This document shows, in pieces, positions 9,601-24,600 of a DNA stretch of 64,000 nucleotides (its first letter is position 1; each line of letters begins with the position of its first letter). Location: the NCBI RefSeq assembly GCF_001413925.1, contig NZ_LBMJ01000001.1, forward strand, positions 3,167,499-3,231,498. The letters are read 5' to 3'. Both the position numbers and the translations under genes were made by a program. A model generated the notes under the pieces. That model did not search any database, was not told where the DNA came from, and saw only the letters and a program-made list of their open reading frames with translations. This DNA comes from Nonlabens sp. YIK11 (lineage in GTDB: Bacteria > Bacteroidota > Bacteroidia > Flavobacteriales > Flavobacteriaceae).

Positions 9601-12600
9601 ACCATCTGCCGTGGTTGAATTAACCCTACCGAATTCAGAAATTACTGTTTCAGGATCAGATCCTGTGGTAGTTAAAACGTAACCTACTCCTGCATTTGGT
9701 AAGGTAGTTTCATCAAGATCAACTGTGTAATTTCCAATGGCAACAACTACTGCCCAATTACCGTCGGCATTGACATCTACAGTAGTTACGATTCCATCGT
9801 TATCTGTCACATTTACTTGAGTTCCTATTGGGAACAAATTATCGACAGAAGCGTCATAAGATCCATCACCATCTACATCTTCAAAGACGAATCCTGTGAT
9901 TGTACCTAATGCTTCTCTGTAATCAACTTCAACCGTTGCAGGGAAATCATCATTATTGGTATCTGCAGCTCCATTGTCCAAGTTACCATTAGGATCGCCG
10001 TAAGGATCAGTCGCATCAACAGTTTCGTAGGCATCATCAAGTCCATTATTATTTGAATCTCCTAAGGCTACTTGTCCATCAAACGCCTCATCATTGTCGG
10101 AATCTCCATCATTATCAGAATCATTATCTAGATAATCAGGCACATCTAACCCATCTGAATTTATTGGTGTAATTCCTTCTTCAGCTCCTAGCCCAGACTG
10201 GTATACATCGTCCAACCCATTGTTGTCTGCATCTATTCCTGATGGTGCATTGTAATCATCAGTCGATTGTGCTTCTACGTTATCTGAGATACCGTCATTA
10301 TCAGAATCAAGATCAAATGAATCGATTATACCATCGTTATCTGTGTCTAAAGTACCTTCAACACTATCCAGTATACCGTCATTGTCATCATCTAGATCGT
10401 CAACATCTGGAATACCATCACGATCATTGTCTGGAAGGTCCAGATAATCAGGAATACCATCATTATCAGAATCATCATCAGCATAATCATTGTTGTTGTT
10501 CAAATCTTCATCCACGGTAGGTATGCCGTCATTGTCGTCATCCACATCTCTAAAATCAAGATTATTCAATGGTCCACCAGTGGCTGCGTCACGATCATTA
10601 TCATTGAGGTCATTCACTGGATTTGTAACCACTTGTAATCCATTAGGATCACCATATCCATTGGTATCGCCGTCAAATGAATCGTCCAATCCATCTTGAT
10701 CTATGTCCGCTTCCGCGAAAGCGATATCACTAACACCATCGCTATTGAAGTCAAAGGCTTCTATAAAGTCAAACACACCATCGTTGTCAGAATCGATATC
10801 TGTATAGTCTGGATTACCGTCACCATCTTCATTATTAGGTGTGAGTCCTTCACCATTTCCAGGTGCCGACTCATAATTATCATCTAGACCGTTTCCATCT
10901 GCATCGTTACCACTAGGTGCGATGTATCCCGTTGTAGATTGAGCCTCTACATTATCTGGGATACCGTCACCATCGGTGTCTTGGTCAAATGCATCGATAA
11001 TACCATCGTTGTCAAAGTCACCGGTACCTTCAACGATATCCAGAATACCATCGTTATCATCATCGATGTCAATACCATCACCTATACCATCCTGATCATT
11101 GTCGTTGAAGTCAAGATAGTCTGGTACACCATCACCATCTGCATCTCCTGGATCGACAGTGTTAGGATCGCCATCAAGATCTGGATTCTCATCAAATGTC
11201 AGTAAACCGTCATTGTCATCATCTGTATCACGATAATCTAGATCATCAGTACCGTCAGAATTATTCAGATCAAGTAAAGGATCATTTTCAACAACGATAC
11301 CATTAGGATCGAAGTAACCTGTGGTGTCACCATCAAATGCATCGTCAATACCGTCGTTGTCTATATCCGCTTCCGCGAAAGCGATATCAGGAAGACCATC
11401 ATTGTTGTAATCAAATGCTTCTATGAAATCGTCCACGTTGTCATTGTCTGAATCCACGTCGAGATAATCGGGATTACCGTCACCGTCAGTATTAACCGGT
11501 GTAATGCCTTCACCAGCGCCAGGTGTACTCTCATAAACATCGTCAAGTCCATTACTGTCTGAGTCAATACCTATCGGGAAAATATATCCAGTTGTGGTCT
11601 GTGCCTCAATATTGTCTGGTATCCCATCATTGTCAGAGTCCTGATCAAATCGATCGATGATGCCATCATTATCAAAGTCACCATCACCTTCAACACTATC
11701 AAGGATTCCATCATTATCATCATCAAGATCAAGATTGTCTGGTATACCATCGCCGTCATTATCTGCATTGTCTGGATCTAGATAATCTGGTATTCCATCA
11801 CCGTCAGCGTCATTTGCATCATTTGCTAATCCATCACCGTTAGGGTCGTTGGATTCATCAATGGATGCGATGCCGTCGTTATCATCATCTGTATCCCTAA
11901 AATCTAAATCATCTGCACCATCGGTATTTACTAAATCATCCAATGGATTAGATACCACTTGACTTCCGTTAGGATCTCCATATCCAGTGTTATCACCATC
12001 AAAGGAATCGTCAAGTCCATCTTGATCCACATCACTACCGGAAGGAACGATGTCTGGTATACCATTAGAATCAAAATCAAATGCCTCAGTAGCGTCAACA
12101 ATACCATCAACATCACTATCAATATCGATATAATCGGCAATGAGATCCATATCAGTATCTACCGTCATCAAACCTTCACCAGAACCTGGTGTAGTTTCAT
12201 AAGCATCGTCAAGACCATTGTTATCAGTATCAATTCCCAATGGAGCAAAGTATCCTGTTGTCGATTGTGCTTCAACATTATCTGGAATTCCATCTCCATC
12301 GGAGTCCTGATCCAAAGAATTAATGATTCCGTCAAGATCCGTGTCCACGGTCCCTTCTACAACGTCAAGAATACCATCATTGTCATCGTCAATATCAACG
12401 CTATCCAATATTCCATCGCCATCACTGTCAACGACATCAGGATCTAAATAGTTAGGTATTCCATTTGCATCGCTGTCAATCGCATCATCAGGATTACCAT
12501 CACCGTTAGGATCTGCATCTTCATTGACAGTCAAGAATCCATCGCCGTCGTCATCGGTGTCCAGGTAGTCCGGTGTACCGTCTCCATCGGTGTCCTGGTT

Positions 12601-15600
12601 GGTAGGGTCCGTGTCCCCATCGTAGTCCTCCAGGGCCGTGTCCACGCCATCGCCGTCATCATCGGTGTCCAGGTAGTCCGGTGTACCATCGCCGTCCGTA
12701 TCGTCATTGGTAGGGTCTCCATCGGCATCCACGTCCTCCGCAAGGGTAGGTACGTTGTCGCCATCATCGTCCGTATCACGGTAGTCCGGCTCGTCCGCGC
12801 CGTCCGTGTTGTTCAGCTCGACGCCAGGTGCCGCGTCCACTACATTACCGCTAGGGTCCGTGTAGGCCGCGTTCGGGTCCGTATCGAAGTTGTCATCGAT
12901 CCCGTCACCGTCCTGGTCGCTGCCTGCCGGTAGGGTGTCCGCCACTCCGTCACTGTTCACGTCGAAGCCTTCCGTCGCATCCGGTACGCCGTCGTTGTCA
13001 CTGTCCGTGTCAAGGTAGTCCGGCTGGTCCGCGCCATCCGTGTTCTCCGGGCTGATGCCCTCGCCGGATCCAGGTGTGTTCTCATACGCATCGTCAAGCC
13101 CGTTGCCGTCAGCGTCAACGCCGTCAGGCGCCGTATAGCCCGAAGTGGTCTGGCCCTCCACGTTGTCCGGGATCCCATCGCCATCGGCGTCCTGATCCTG
13201 GAAGTTCGGGATGCCATCACCGTCACTGTCCGTAGGGTCCGTATATGGGTTGTCGTCACCATCAAGGTTAGCGTCCTCCACGCTGTCCAGGATACCGTCG
13301 TTGTCGTCATCCAGGTCGGCGCTGTCCGGTACCCCATCACCATCCAGATCATCCACGTCAAGATAGTCCGGCGTGCCGTCCAAATCGCTATCCAGTGCAT
13401 CCGACGGATCGTTGTCCCCATTGGGGTCAGCGTTCTCATCTGCCGTGGCCAGTCCATCGCCGTCATCGTCCGTGTCCAGATAGTCCGGTCCTTCCGTTCC
13501 ATCGGTGTCCTGGGTAGCGCCCGTGTTGGGGTTGCCGTCACCGTCCGGGTTCGGGTTCTCGAATACGGTATCCACACCATCGCCGTCATCGTCCGTGTCC
13601 AGATAGTCGGGAACGGTATCGGTGTCGGTGTCCTGGGTAGCTCCCGTAGCCGGGTTCCCATCACCGTCCGGGTTCGGGTTCTCATATTGGGTATCCACCC
13701 CATCGCCGTCGTCATCGGTGTCCAGGTAGTCCGGTGTACCGTCTCCATCGGTGTCCTGGTTGGTAGGGTCCGTGTCCCCATCGTAGTCCTCCAGGGCCGT
13801 GTCCACGCCATCGCCGTCATCATCGGTGTCCAGGTAGTCCGGTGTACCATCGCCGTCCGTATCGTCATTGGTAGGGTCTCCATCGGCATCCACGTCCTCC
13901 GCAAGGGTAGGTACGTTGTCGCCATCATCGTCCGTATCACGGTAGTCCGGCTCGTCCGCGCCGTCCGTGTTGTTCAGCTCGACGCCAGGTGCCGCGTCCA
14001 CTACATTACCGCTAGGGTCCGTGTAGGCCGCGTTCGGGTCCGTATCGAAGTTGTCATCGATCCCGTCACCGTCCTGGTCGCTGCCTGCCGGTAGGGTGTC
14101 CGCCACTCCGTCACTGTTCACGTCGAAGCCTTCCGTCGCATCCGGTACGCCGTCGTTGTCACTGTCCGTGTCAAGGTAGTCCGGCTGGTCCGCGCCATCC
14201 GTGTTCTCCGGGCTGATGCCCTCGCCGGATCCAGGTGTGTTCTCATACGCATCGTCAAGCCCGTTGCCGTCAGCGTCAACGCCGTCAGGCGCCGTATAGC
14301 CCGAAGTGGTCTGGCCCTCCACGTTGTCCGGGATCCCATCGCCATCGGCGTCCTGATCCTGGAAGTTCGGGATGCCATCACCGTCACTGTCCGTAGGGTC
14401 CGTATATGGGTTGTCGTCACCATCAAGGTTAGCGTCCTCCACGCTGTCCAGGATACCGTCGTTGTCGTCATCCAGGTCGGCGCTGTCCGGTACCCCATCA
14501 CCATCCAGATCGTCCACGTCAAGATAGTCCGGCGTGCCGTCCAAATCGCTATCCAGTGCATCCGACGGATCGTTGTCCCCATTGGGGTCAGCGTTCTCAT
14601 CTGCCGTGGCCAGTCCATCGCCGTCATCGTCCGTGTCCAGATAGTCCGGTCCTTCCGTTCCATCGGTGTCCTGGGTAGCGCCCGTGTTGGGGTTGCCGTC
14701 ACCGTCCGGGTTCGGGTTCTCGAATACGGTATCCACACCATCGCCGTCATCGTCCGTGTCCAGATAGTCGGGAACGGTATCGGTGTCGGTGTCCTGGGTA
14801 GCTCCCGTAGCCGGGTTCCCATCACCGTCCGGGTTCGGGTTCTCATATTGGGTATCCACCCCATCGCCGTCGTCATCGGTATCCAGGTAGTCCGGTGTAC
14901 CGTCTCCATCGGTGTCCTGGTTGGTAGGGTCCGTGTCCCCATCGTAGTCCTCCAGGGCCGTGTCCACGCCATCACCATCATCATCGGTGTCCAGGTAGTC
15001 CGGTGTACCATCGCCGTCCGTATCGTCATTGGTAGGGTCTCCATCGGCATCCACGTCCTCCGCAAGGGTAGGTACGTTGTCGCCATCATCGTCCGTATCA
15101 CGGTAGTCCGGCTCGTCCGCGCCGTCCGTGTTGTTCAGCTCGACGCCAGGTGCCGCGTCCACTACATTACCGCTAGGGTCCGTGTAGGCCGCGTTCGGGT
15201 CCGTATCGAAGTTGTCATCGATCCCGTCACCGTCCTGGTCGCTGCCTGCCGGTAGGGTGTCCGCCACTCCGTCACTGTTCACGTCGAAGCCTTCCGTGGC
15301 ATCCGGTACGCCGTCGTTGTCACTGTCCGTGTCAAGGTAGTCCGGCTGGTCCGCGCCATCCGTGTTCTCCGGGCTGATGCCCTCGCCGGATCCAGGTGTG
15401 TTCTCATACGCATCGTCAAGCCCGTTGCCGTCAGCGTCAACGCCGTCAGGCGCCGTATAGCCCGAAGTGGTCTGGCCCTCCACGTTGTCCGGGATCCCAT
15501 CGCCATCGGCGTCCTGATCCTGGAAGTTCGGGATGCCATCACCGTCACTGTCCGTAGGGTCCGTATATGGGTTGTCGTCACCATCAAGGTTAGCGTCCTC

Positions 15601-18600
15601 CACGCTGTCCAGGATACCGTCGTTGTCGTCATCCAGGTCGGCGCTGTCCGGTACCCCATCACCATCCAGATCATCCACGTCAAGATAGTCCGGCGTGCCG
15701 TCCAAATCGCTATCCAGTGCATCCGACGGATCGTTGTCCCCATTGGGGTCAGCGTTCTCATCTGCCGTGGCCAGTCCATCGCCGTCATCGTCCGTGTCCA
15801 GATAGTCCGGTCCTTCCGTTCCATCGGTGTCCTGGGTAGCGCCCGTGTTGGGGTTGCCGTCACCGTCCGGGTTCGGGTTCTCGAATACGGTATCCACACC
15901 ATCGCCGTCATCGTCCGTGTCCAGATAGTCGGGAACGGTATCGGTGTCGGTGTCCTGGGTAGCTCCCGTAGCCGGGTTCCCATCACCGTCCGGGTTCGGG
16001 TTCTCATATTGGGTATCCACCCCATCGCCGTCGTCATCGGTATCCAGGTAGTCCGGTGTACCGTCTCCATCGGTGTCCTGGTTGGTAGGGTCCGTGTCCC
16101 CATCGTAGTCCTCCAGGGCCGTGTCCACGCCATCGCCGTCATCATCGGTGTCCAGGTAGTCCGGTGTACCATCGCCGTCCGTATCGTCATTGGTGGGGTC
16201 TCCATCGGCATCCACGTCCTCCGCAAGGGTAGGTACGTTGTCGCCATCATCGTCCGTATCACGGTAGTCCGGCTCGTCCGCGCCGTCCGTGTTGTTCAGC
16301 TCGACGCCAGGTGCCGCGTCCACTACATTACCGCTAGGGTCCGTGTAGGCCGCGTTCGGGTCCGTATCGAAGTTGTCATCGATCCCGTCACCGTCCTGGT
16401 CGCTGCCTGCCGGTAGGGTGTCCGCCACTCCGTCACTGTTCACGTCGAAGCCTTCCGTCGCATCCGGTACGCCGTCGTTGTCACTGTCCGTGTCAAGGTA
16501 GTCCGGCTGGTCCGCGCCATCCGTGTTCTCCGGGCTGATGCCCTCGCCGGATCCAGGTGTGTTCTCATACGCATCGTCAAGCCCGTTGCCGTCAGCGTCA
16601 ACGCCGTCAGGCGCCGTATAGCCCGAAGTGGTCTGGCCCTCCACGTTGTCCGGGATCCCATCGCCATCGGCGTCCTGATCCTGGAAGTTCGGGATGCCAT
16701 CACCGTCACTGTCCGTAGGGTCCGTATATGGGTTGTCGTCACCATCAAGGTTAGCGTCCTCCACGCTGTCCAGGATACCGTCGTTGTCGTCATCCAGGTC
16801 GGCGCTGTCCGGTACCCCATCACCATCCAGATCATCCACGTCAAGATAGTCCGGCGTGCCGTCCAAATCGCTATCCAGTGCATCCGACGGATCGTTGTCC
16901 CCATTGGGGTCAGCGTTCTCATCTGCCGTGGCCAGTCCATCGCCGTCATCGTCCGTGTCCAGATAGTCCGGTCCTTCCGTTCCATCGGTGTCCTGGGTAG
17001 CGCCCGTGTTGGGGTTGCCGTCACCGTCCGGGTTCGGGTTCTCGAATACGGTATCCACACCATCGCCGTCATCGTCCGTGTCCAGATAGTCGGGAACGGT
17101 ATCGGTGTCGGTGTCCTGGGTAGCTCCCGTAGCCGGGTTCCCATCACCGTCCGGGTTCGGGTTCTCATATTGGGTATCCACCCCATCGCCGTCGTCATCG
17201 GTATCCAGGTAGTCCGGTGTACCGTCTCCATCGGTGTCCTGGTTGGTAGGGTCCGTGTCCCCATCGTAGTCCTCCAGGGCCGTGTCCACGCCATCACCAT
17301 CATCATCGGTGTCCAGGTAGTCCGGTGTACCATCGCCGTCCGTATCGTCATTGGTAGGGTCTCCATCGGCATCCACGTCCTCCGCAAGGGTAGGTACGTT
17401 GTCGCCATCATCGTCCGTATCACGGTAGTCCGGCTCGTCCGCGCCGTCCGTGTTGTTCAGCTCAACGCCAGGTGCCGCGTCCACTACATTACCGCTAGGG
17501 TCCGTGTAGGCCGCGTTCGGGTCCGTATCGAAGTTGTCGTCGATCCCGTCACCGTCCTGGTCGCTGCCTGCCGGTAGGGTGTCCGCCACTCCGTCACTGT
17601 TCACGTCGAAGCCTTCCGTCGCATCCGGTACGCCGTCGTTGTCACTGTCCGTGTCAAGGTAGTCCGGCTGGTCCGCGCCATCCGTGTTCTCCGGGCTGAT
17701 GCCCTCGCCGGATCCAGGTGTGTTCTCATACGCATCGTCAAGCCCGTTGCCGTCAGCGTCAACGCCGTCAGGCGCCGTATAGCCCGAAGTGGTCTGGCCC
17801 TCCACGTTGTCCGGGATCCCATCGCCATCGGCGTCCTGATCCTGGAAGTTCGGGATGCCATCACCGTCACTGTCCGTAGGGTCCGTATATGGGTTGTCGT
17901 CACCATCAAGGTTAGCGTCCTCCACGCTGTCCAGGATACCGTCGTTGTCGTCATCCAGGTCGGCGCTGTCCGGTACCCCATCACCATCCAGATCATCCAC
18001 GTCAAGATAGTCCGGCGTGCCGTCCAAATCGCTATCCAGTGCATCCGACGGATCGTTGTCCCCATTGGGGTCAGCGTTCTCATCTGCCGTGGCCAGTCCA
18101 TCGCCGTCATCGTCCGTGTCCAGATAGTCCGGTCCTTCCGTTCCATCGGTGTCCTGGGTAGCGCCCGTGTTGGGGTTGCCGTCACCGTCCGGGTTCGGGT
18201 TCTCGAATACGGTATCCACCCCATCGCCGTCATCGTCCGTGTCCAGATAGTCGGGAACGGTATCGGTGTCGGTGTCCTGGGTAGCTCCCGTAGCCGGGTT
18301 CCCATCACCGTCCGGGTTCGGGTTCTCATATTGGGTATCCACCCCATCGCCGTCGTCATCGGTATCCAGGTAGTCCGGTGTACCGTCTCCATCGGTGTCC
18401 TGGTTGGTAGGGTCCGTGTCCCCATCGTAGTCCTCCAGGGCCGTGTCCACGCCATCACCATCATCATCGGTGTCCAGGTAGTCCGGTGTACCATCGCCGT
18501 CCGTATCGTCATTGGTAGGGTCTCCATCGGCATCCACGTCCTCCGCAAGGGTAGGTACGTTGTCGCCATCATCGTCCGTATCACGGTAGTCCGGCTCGTC

Positions 18601-21600
18601 CGCGCCGTCCGTGTTGTTCAGCTCGACGCCAGGTGCCGCGTCCACTACATTACCGCTAGGGTCCGTGTAGGCCGCGTTCGGGTCCGTATCGAAGTTGTCA
18701 TCGATCCCGTCACCGTCCTGGTCGCTGCCTGCCGGTAGGGTGTCCGCCACTCCGTCACTGTTCACGTCGAAGCCTTCCGTGGCATCCGGTACGCCGTCGT
18801 TGTCACTGTCCGTGTCAAGGTAGTCCGGCTGGTCCGCGCCATCCGTGTTCTCCGGGCTGATGCCCTCGCCGGATCCAGGTGTGTTCTCATACGCATCGTC
18901 AAGCCCGTTGCCGTCAGCGTCAACGCCGTCAGGCGCCGTATAGCCCGAAGTGGTCTGGCCCTCCACGTTGTCCGGGATCCCATCGCCATCGGCGTCCTGA
19001 TCCTGGAAGTTCGGGATGCCATCACCGTCACTGTCCGTAGGGTCCGTATATGGGTTGTCGTCACCATCAAGGTTAGCGTCCTCCACGCTGTCCAGGATAC
19101 CGTCGTTGTCGTCATCCAGGTCGGCGCTGTCCGGTACCCCATCACCATCCAGATCGTCCACGTCAAGATAGTCCGGCGTGCCGTCCAAATCGCTATCCAG
19201 TGCATCCGACGGATCGTTGTCCCCATTGGGGTCAGCGTTCTCATCTGCCGTGGCCAGTCCATCGCCGTCATCGTCCGTGTCCAGATAGTCCGGTCCTTCC
19301 GTTCCATCGGTGTCCTGGGTAGCGCCCGTGTTGGGGTTGCCGTCACCGTCCGGGTTCGGGTTCTCGAATACGGTATCCACCCCATCGCCGTCATCGTCCG
19401 TGTCCAGATAGTCGGGAACGGTATCGGTGTCGGTGTCCTGGGTAGCTCCCGTAGCCGGGTTCCCATCACCGTCCGGGTTCGGGTTCTCATATTGGGTATC
19501 CACCCCATCGCCGTCGTCATCGGTATCCAGGTAGTCCGGTGTACCGTCTCCATCGGTGTCCTGGTTGGTAGGGTCCGTGTCCCCATCGTAGTCCTCCAGG
19601 GCCGTGTCCACGCCATCACCATCATCATCGGTGTCCAGGTAGTCCGGTGTACCATCGCCGTCCGTATCGTCATTGGTAGGGTCTCCATCGGCATCCACGT
19701 CCTCCGCAAGGGTAGGTACGTTGTCGCCATCATCGTCCGTATCACGGTAGTCCGGCTCGTCCGCGCCGTCCGTGTTGTTCAGCTCGACGCCAGGTGCCGC
19801 GTCCACTACATTACCGCTAGGGTCCGTGTAGGCCGCGTTCGGGTCCGTATCGAAGTTGTCGTCGATCCCGTCACCGTCCTGGTCGCTGCCTGCCGGTAGG
19901 GTGTCCGCCACTCCGTCACTGTTCACGTCGAAGCCTTCCGTGGCATCCGGTACGCCGTCGTTGTCACTGTCCGTGTCAAGGTAGTCCGGCTGGTCCGCGC
20001 CATCCGTGTTCTCCGGGCTGATGCCCTCGCCGGATCCAGGTGTGTTCTCATACGCATCGTCAAGCCCGTTGCCGTCAGCGTCAACGCCGTCAGGCGCCGT
20101 ATAGCCCGAAGTGGTCTGGCCCTCCACGTTGTCCGGGATCCCATCGCCATCGGCGTCCTGATCCTGGAAGTTCGGGATGCCATCACCGTCACTGTCCGTA
20201 GGGTCCGTATATGGGTTGTCGTCACCATCAAGGTTAGCGTCCTCCACGCTGTCCAGGATACCGTCGTTGTCGTCATCCAGGTCGGCGCTGTCCGGTACCC
20301 CATCACCATCCAGATCGTCCACGTCCAGATAGTCCGGCGTGCCGTCCAGGTCGGCATCTTCAGGGTTGTTGTTGTCAATGACTTCAGCATCGGTATCAAC
20401 GCCATCGTTGTCATCGTCTGTGTCGCGGTAGTCGGGCTCGTCGGCACCGTCGGTGTTGTTCAGCTCGCCTGCTGGATTTGTGGTCGTTGGGGTACCGTTG
20501 GGGTCTCCATAGCCCGTGGTATCGCCATCGAAGTTGTCGTCCAGGCCGTCCTGGTCGCTATCCACATTCGCGAAAGCGGTATCTGCCACTCCATCATTGT
20601 TGAAGTCCGAGGCCTCGACTACATCTGTGATGCCATCGTTGTCGCTGTCCGTGTCAAGGTAGTCCGGCTGGTCCGAACCATCCGTGTTCTCTGGTGTGAT
20701 TCCGCCTGCCGGGTAGGCATCGTCCAAACCGTCGTTGTTGGCATCCACACCGTCCGGTGCCGTATAGCCCACAGTAGGCTGGCCCTCCACGTTGTCCGGG
20801 ATACCATCGCCATCGGAGTCCTGGTCGAACTGGTTGATGATACCGTCGCCATCCGTATCAAAGCTGTCCACGACGCCATCGCCATTGGCATCATTGGTCG
20901 CTCCTACATCGCTGAAGTTGGGGATGCCATCACCATCAGCATCACCAAAGGGATCGACACCGCCATTCTCCACAGTGTCTAAAATACCATCGTTGTCGTC
21001 GTCCAGGTCAATACTGTCAGTGATACCGTCCAAGTCGCGGTCTCTTGCTTCTCGATAGTCAACTTCAGGAGTTGCTGGATTATTTTGATTAGAGAGATCT
21101 GCGCTACCTCCCGAGTATTGATCATTAGCAGTATAAGCTACACCTGTATTATTGATTGAGTCATATTGATCCAATAATCCATCTCCATCAGAATCATTAT
21201 TATTTGTTGCTAAAGGGATGCCCGACTCTAAATCATCATTAAAACCATCGTTATCGGTGTCTAGGTCTAAATAATCCAATGTGCCATCACCATCGGTATC
21301 GATAGGTATAATACCTTCATTACCAGCTCCTTCATAAGCATCTAGCAACCCATCAGAATCTGTATCAGAATTTCCTGGTGGTACATAACCGATGGTAGGT
21401 TGAGATTCTAAATTATCAGGAATACCATCGTTATCTGAATCAATGTCCAATTCATCTGGTATATTATCTCCATCGCTATCTATTCCATCATTTACTGTAT
21501 AGACAGCAAATGTTCCAGGTCCTGATGGTTCGCTAACACCGTCTGGGCCGGTTTGACTAGCGTTGTTAGATGTGGTATTACCCTCGAATAACCCATTGAT

Positions 21601-24600
21601 AGAACAAACATCAAATAGAACAGAACCCAAATTAGTATTTGCTGTAGCACTTAATAATTGTGCTGAAAATCTTATTGAAAACTCTGAAGAGTTATAGTAA
21701 TTGAAGTAGGTCGCCAATCTAGGAGAAAGGTCAACACCTACATATGTATCATCTGGACCAGTAAATGTGACCTCTCCAGAAGAGGCATCGGAATTTATAG
21801 ATAATAATGTCTCGTTATCAACAGCATACAGTCCAGGTTGACTTAAGATGACTGACTCACGAGCATTTGCTCCATCTATATCATAGATGGTACCACCAAA
21901 TCTACCAACATTAAACTGTGTGTTTGTTCCATCCAACACGAATCTCACCTCAAATTCCATTTGCGATGAGCTGCCTGTGGGGCCAGGAACATTAAATTCT
22001 GGTTGCCATGCATTAACGTCCCCTGTAGCATCATTGTCGATGGTAATTAAAGTAGCTCCACCCGTAATATCAGTGATTTCGATAATTGCATCGACCACAC
22101 CAATTGAAGGATAATTAGCAACATTTTCAAACCTATACAGTGCACCAATTGAACCATCTGGATTACCTCCAGCATAGACAGGAGAGGTAAAAGATGAAGA
22201 CGGTCTACCACAATCATCTGTAGCATTGTTAGTTGGAACAAATCCTAGAGATTCAACTGAATCTAGAATACCATCATTATCATCGTCTATGTCAACATTA
22301 TCTAAAACTCCATCCAAGTCAGTATCTACTGGGTTGTTCGGATCCGTACTGTCACGGAAATCCACTTCTGCGGTTAACGGGTTTTGTACATTAGGAAAGT
22401 CCTGAACGCCGCTCATAGCAGGGCCATTCATGTTTAAATTGGAAGCCGCATCAGGACCACTCAAACCGCTTACATCATCACTATCGTATGCATCATCCAA
22501 ACCATCATTGTCCGAGTCTGAGTTTGCTGGCGGTAAATTATAAACTTCATCGTTATCCGTAAGTCCATCATTGTCGGAATCTGTATCCAGATAATCAGGA
22601 AGATCGGTACTATCAGCATTATTCGGCTGATTTATGGGAACTCCACTACCAGGATTTGTTTCATAATTATCTGCCAACCCATTACCATCAGTGTCTGCTG
22701 CAGGTAGTAAATAATCAGCCGTTGTTTGCCATTCTATATTGTCAATGATCCCATCATCATCTGAATCTAAATCCAAATAATTAGGGAATGGATCAGCATC
22801 AGAGTTTTGAGGTACTAGAATTGAGGTACCTCCATTATCGGGATCATAAGCATCATCAAGTCCGTCACCATCAGAGTCATTTCGAGTTCTTGAATTTGGA
22901 TTATTGAAATCTTGAATCTCAATGTTATCTAAAATACCATCGTTATCTGAATCTATATCAAGATAATCAGCAACAGAATCACCTTCAGAATCTGTAGCAA
23001 CTGTTGCCTCTGTGTTATCAGATTGGCCATTGTTATCAACATCTGTAAAGCCTGTGTCTTGATCATCAATTCGACCATCTCCATTAGTGTCTAGCGATGA
23101 GTTACCTGATTCGTAAACATCTGTAAGACCGTCACCATCTGCATCAATATCATATTGATTTATGATACCATCTCGATCCGCATCAAATCTATCAACAATC
23201 CCATCATTATTCCTGTCATTCAGAATACTGACATCATTAAAATCAGGAATCCCATTGTTATCGCTGTCCGCGAAAGGGTCATCACCACCAGTTTCCACAA
23301 TATCAGATAGACCATCGTTGTCATCATCCACATCTACAGTATCTGGAATACCGTCCCCATCATTGTCATCATTATCAAGATAATCGGGTATACCGTCTAG
23401 ATCGGCATCTTCAGGGTCATTGTTGTCAATGACTTCAGCATCGGTATCAACACCATCGTTGTCATCGTCCGTATCCCTATAGTCCGGCTCGTCCGCGCCG
23501 TCCGTGTTGTTCAGCTCGCCTGCTGGATTTGTTGTCGTTGGGGTACCATTGGGGTCTCCATAGCCCGTGGTATCGCCATCGAAGTTGTCGTCCAGGCCGT
23601 CCTGGTCGCTATCCACATTCGCGAAAGCGGTATCTGCCACTCCATCATTGTTGAAGTCCGAGGCCTCGACTACATCTGTGATGCCGTCGTTGTCACTGTC
23701 CGTGTCAAGGTAGTCCGGCTGGTCCGCGCCATCCGTGTTCTCCGGGCTGATGCCCTCGCCGGATCCAGGTGTGTTCTCATACGCATCGTCAAGCCCGTTG
23801 CCGTCAGCGTCAACGCCGTCAGGCGCCGTATAGCCCGAAGTGGTCTGGCCCTCCACGTTGTCCGGGATCCCATCGCCATCGGCGTCCTGATCCTGGAAGT
23901 TCGGGATGCCATCACCGTCACTGTCCGTAGGGTCCGTATATGGGTTGTCGTCACCATCAAGGTTAGCGTCCTCCACGCTGTCCAGGATACCGTCGTTGTC
24001 GTCATCCAGGTCGGCGCTGTCCGGTACCCCATCACCATCCAGATCGTCCACGTCCAGATAGTCCGGCGTGCCGTCCAAATCGCTATCCAGTGCATCCGAC
24101 GGATCGTTGTCCCCATTGGGGTCAGCGTTCTCATCTGCCGTGGCCAGTCCATCGCCGTCATCGTCCGTGTCCAGATAGTCCGGTCCTTCCGTTCCATCGG
24201 TGTCCTGGGTAGCGCCCGTGTTGGGGTTGCCGTCACCGTCCGGGTTCGGGTTCTCGAATACGGTATCCACACCATCGCCGTCATCGTCCGTGTCCAGATA
24301 GTCGGGAACGGTATCGGTGTCGGTGTCCTGGGTAGCTCCCGTAGCCGGGTTCCCATCACCGTCCGGGTTCGGGTTCTCATATTGGGTATCCACTCCATCG
24401 CCGTCATCATCGGTGTCCAGGTAGTCCGGCGTACCGTCTCCATCGGTGTCCTGGTTGGTAGGGTCCGTGTCCCCATCGTAGTCCTCCAGGGCCGTGTCCA
24501 CGCCATCGCCGTCATCATCGGTGTCCAGGTAGTCCGGTGTACCATCGCCGTCCGTATCGTCATTGGTAGGGTCTCCATCGGCATCCACGTCCTCCGCAAG